The notes beneath the pieces were generated by a model, which saw nothing but the letters and a program-made list of their open reading frames with translations, did not search any database and was not told the DNA's origin. A DNA stretch of 64,000 nucleotides from DATBGO01 sp050011895. Its GTDB lineage: Bacteria > Actinomycetota > Actinomycetes > Streptosporangiales > Streptosporangiaceae. The DNA is taken from contig JBEKIF010000004.1 in the NCBI GenBank assembly GCA_050011895.1, positions 1-64,000 of the forward strand. The letters run 5' to 3'. The translations under genes and the position numbers were made by a program. Shown here one piece after another: positions 63,448 to 64,000 of the stretch (position 1 is its first letter; each line of letters starts with the position of its first letter).

Positions 63448-64000
63448 ATGTCTTCGCGTGTCTTGGCGAGTCGCCGGTTAGCGATCAGCCTGTTAGGCCG
63501 CGCAACGCGGCAGGCGCGGCGCGGCTGCGCCGATTTGCTGGCAAGCCTGGCGCTGGTCGCCGCCGTTGCGGGTTGCGCGGGTCAGGCTGCCGCGGGACTG
63601 CCGCCGAAGTCCGGTGCACCGGCTTCCGCGGCCGAGCTGACCGCCCCGCAGCCTGCTGCCCGTGAGCAGGTGCTGGCGGCCTACACCGGTTACTGGCAGG
63701 CGAGCAGCGCCGCGGTCAACGCTGGCAGCGCGGCGTCGGCGCGGACGCTGCTAGCCAGGTACCTGACGGCCGGCGCCATCCCCGTGGCTATCGCCGCGCT
63801 GCGGCCGGACTGGGCAGATCACGCGGTCAGTGCGGGCAGCCCCGTCCTGCACATCCTCAGCATCAAGATCACCGGCAGGCACGCGCTCGTCCATGACTGC
63901 ACCGACCTGAGCCATGCAGGCCTTGCGAACGCGCGAACCGGCCGGGTCTACCCGCGCAGCTTCGGCAGTGCGCACGCCAATTTCTACGCTGACCTGCTGC
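63448..64000 (+). CDS. Lipoprotein, 3' end cut by window edge
   Basis: An open frame of 184 codons from ATG 63448, with TAGGAG 12 bases upstream, runs off the right edge. After an Arg-rich n-region comes a hydrophobic stretch ending in the lipobox VAGC (LLASLALVAAVAGCAGQ), so the mature protein starts at Cys about 48. The exported part begins with a Pro/Ala linker, then AAREQVLAAYTGYWQASSAA and ARTLLARYLTAGAI, resembling a family of uncharacterised actinobacterial lipoproteins with a helical/NTF2-like domain. Function unknown. Confidence 0.8.
   Translation, partial: MSSRVLASRRLAISLLGRATRQARRGCADLLASLALVAAVAGCAGQAAAGLPPKSGAPASAAELTAPQPAAREQVLAAYTGYWQASSAAVNAGSAASARTLLARYLTAGAIPVAIAALRPDWADHAVSAGSPVLHILSIKITGRHALVHDCTDLSHAGLANARTGRVYPRSFGSAHANFYADLL

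Overview
The window is high-GC DNA with frequent GTG starts, GA-rich ribosome binding sites, many ATGA/GTGA/TGATG start-stop overlaps and actinobacterial gene families (DUF3068/PorA-like, IclR control of leuCD, LuxR-type STAND regulators, family 1 encapsulin). It looks like chromosomal DNA of an Actinomycetia species, possibly near Streptosporangiales; the genus cannot be settled by eye. There are no rRNA, tRNA, CRISPR, prophage or insertion-sequence features that I can see.

Layout. 1-5.9 kb: a partial epoxide hydrolase, a zinc alcohol dehydrogenase, a frameshifted ankyrin gene, and a gene graveyard with C-terminal stubs of a nucleotide cyclase and a methyltransferase around one intact small protein. 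5.9-9.0 kb: a divergent ProA-like/ProB-like pair facing tail to tail, each preceded by a tiny coupled ORF. 9.1-9.8 kb: a VapBC-type toxin-antitoxin pair with a palindromic operator over its promoter. 9.9-15.9 kb: an SDR and a minus-strand operon for lysine breakdown (lysine 6-aminotransferase, aldehyde dehydrogenase, fused alpha-keto acid dehydrogenase E1). 16-20 kb: an MFS exporter and a Calvin-type pair, fructose bisphosphatase and phosphoribulokinase. 20-33 kb: a large LuxR-family ATPase regulator, an NhaA-thioredoxin fusion, membrane proteins, a MarR/DMT exporter pair with operator, an NCS1 permease, PspA, a universal stress protein, a PorA-like protein and a PPOX protein. 33-43.7 kb: sarcosine-oxidase-like and betaine-homocysteine-methyltransferase-like genes (coupled), malic enzyme, a second PPOX protein, GlgX, a zinc ribbon, and a Rieske oxygenase with an ALDH7 dehydrogenase. 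44-49.3 kb: a phosphodiesterase-fold protein, a tandem repeat array, a two-gene membrane-GAF/PLD-like unit, and a DyP peroxidase with its encapsulin shell.

49.4-63 kb is branched-chain amino acid biosynthesis: ilvE, then a divergent IclR regulator, leuC-leuD, a classical leader-peptide attenuator, and ilvB-ilvN-ilvC-leuB-cimA-ilvD. CimA implies isoleucine made from pyruvate by the citramalate route. Two short ORFs bridge ilvC/leuB and cimA/ilvD by start-stop overlap on both sides. A lipoprotein gene runs off the right edge.

The most novel signal is at 49.45-50.36 kb, between the encapsulin gene and ilvE. A module is present twice: a near-leaderless 13-14 residue peptide ORF whose last codons form one arm of a strong hairpin, followed by a small protein carrying the motif ALDRRDNGG. 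Its function is unknown to me.
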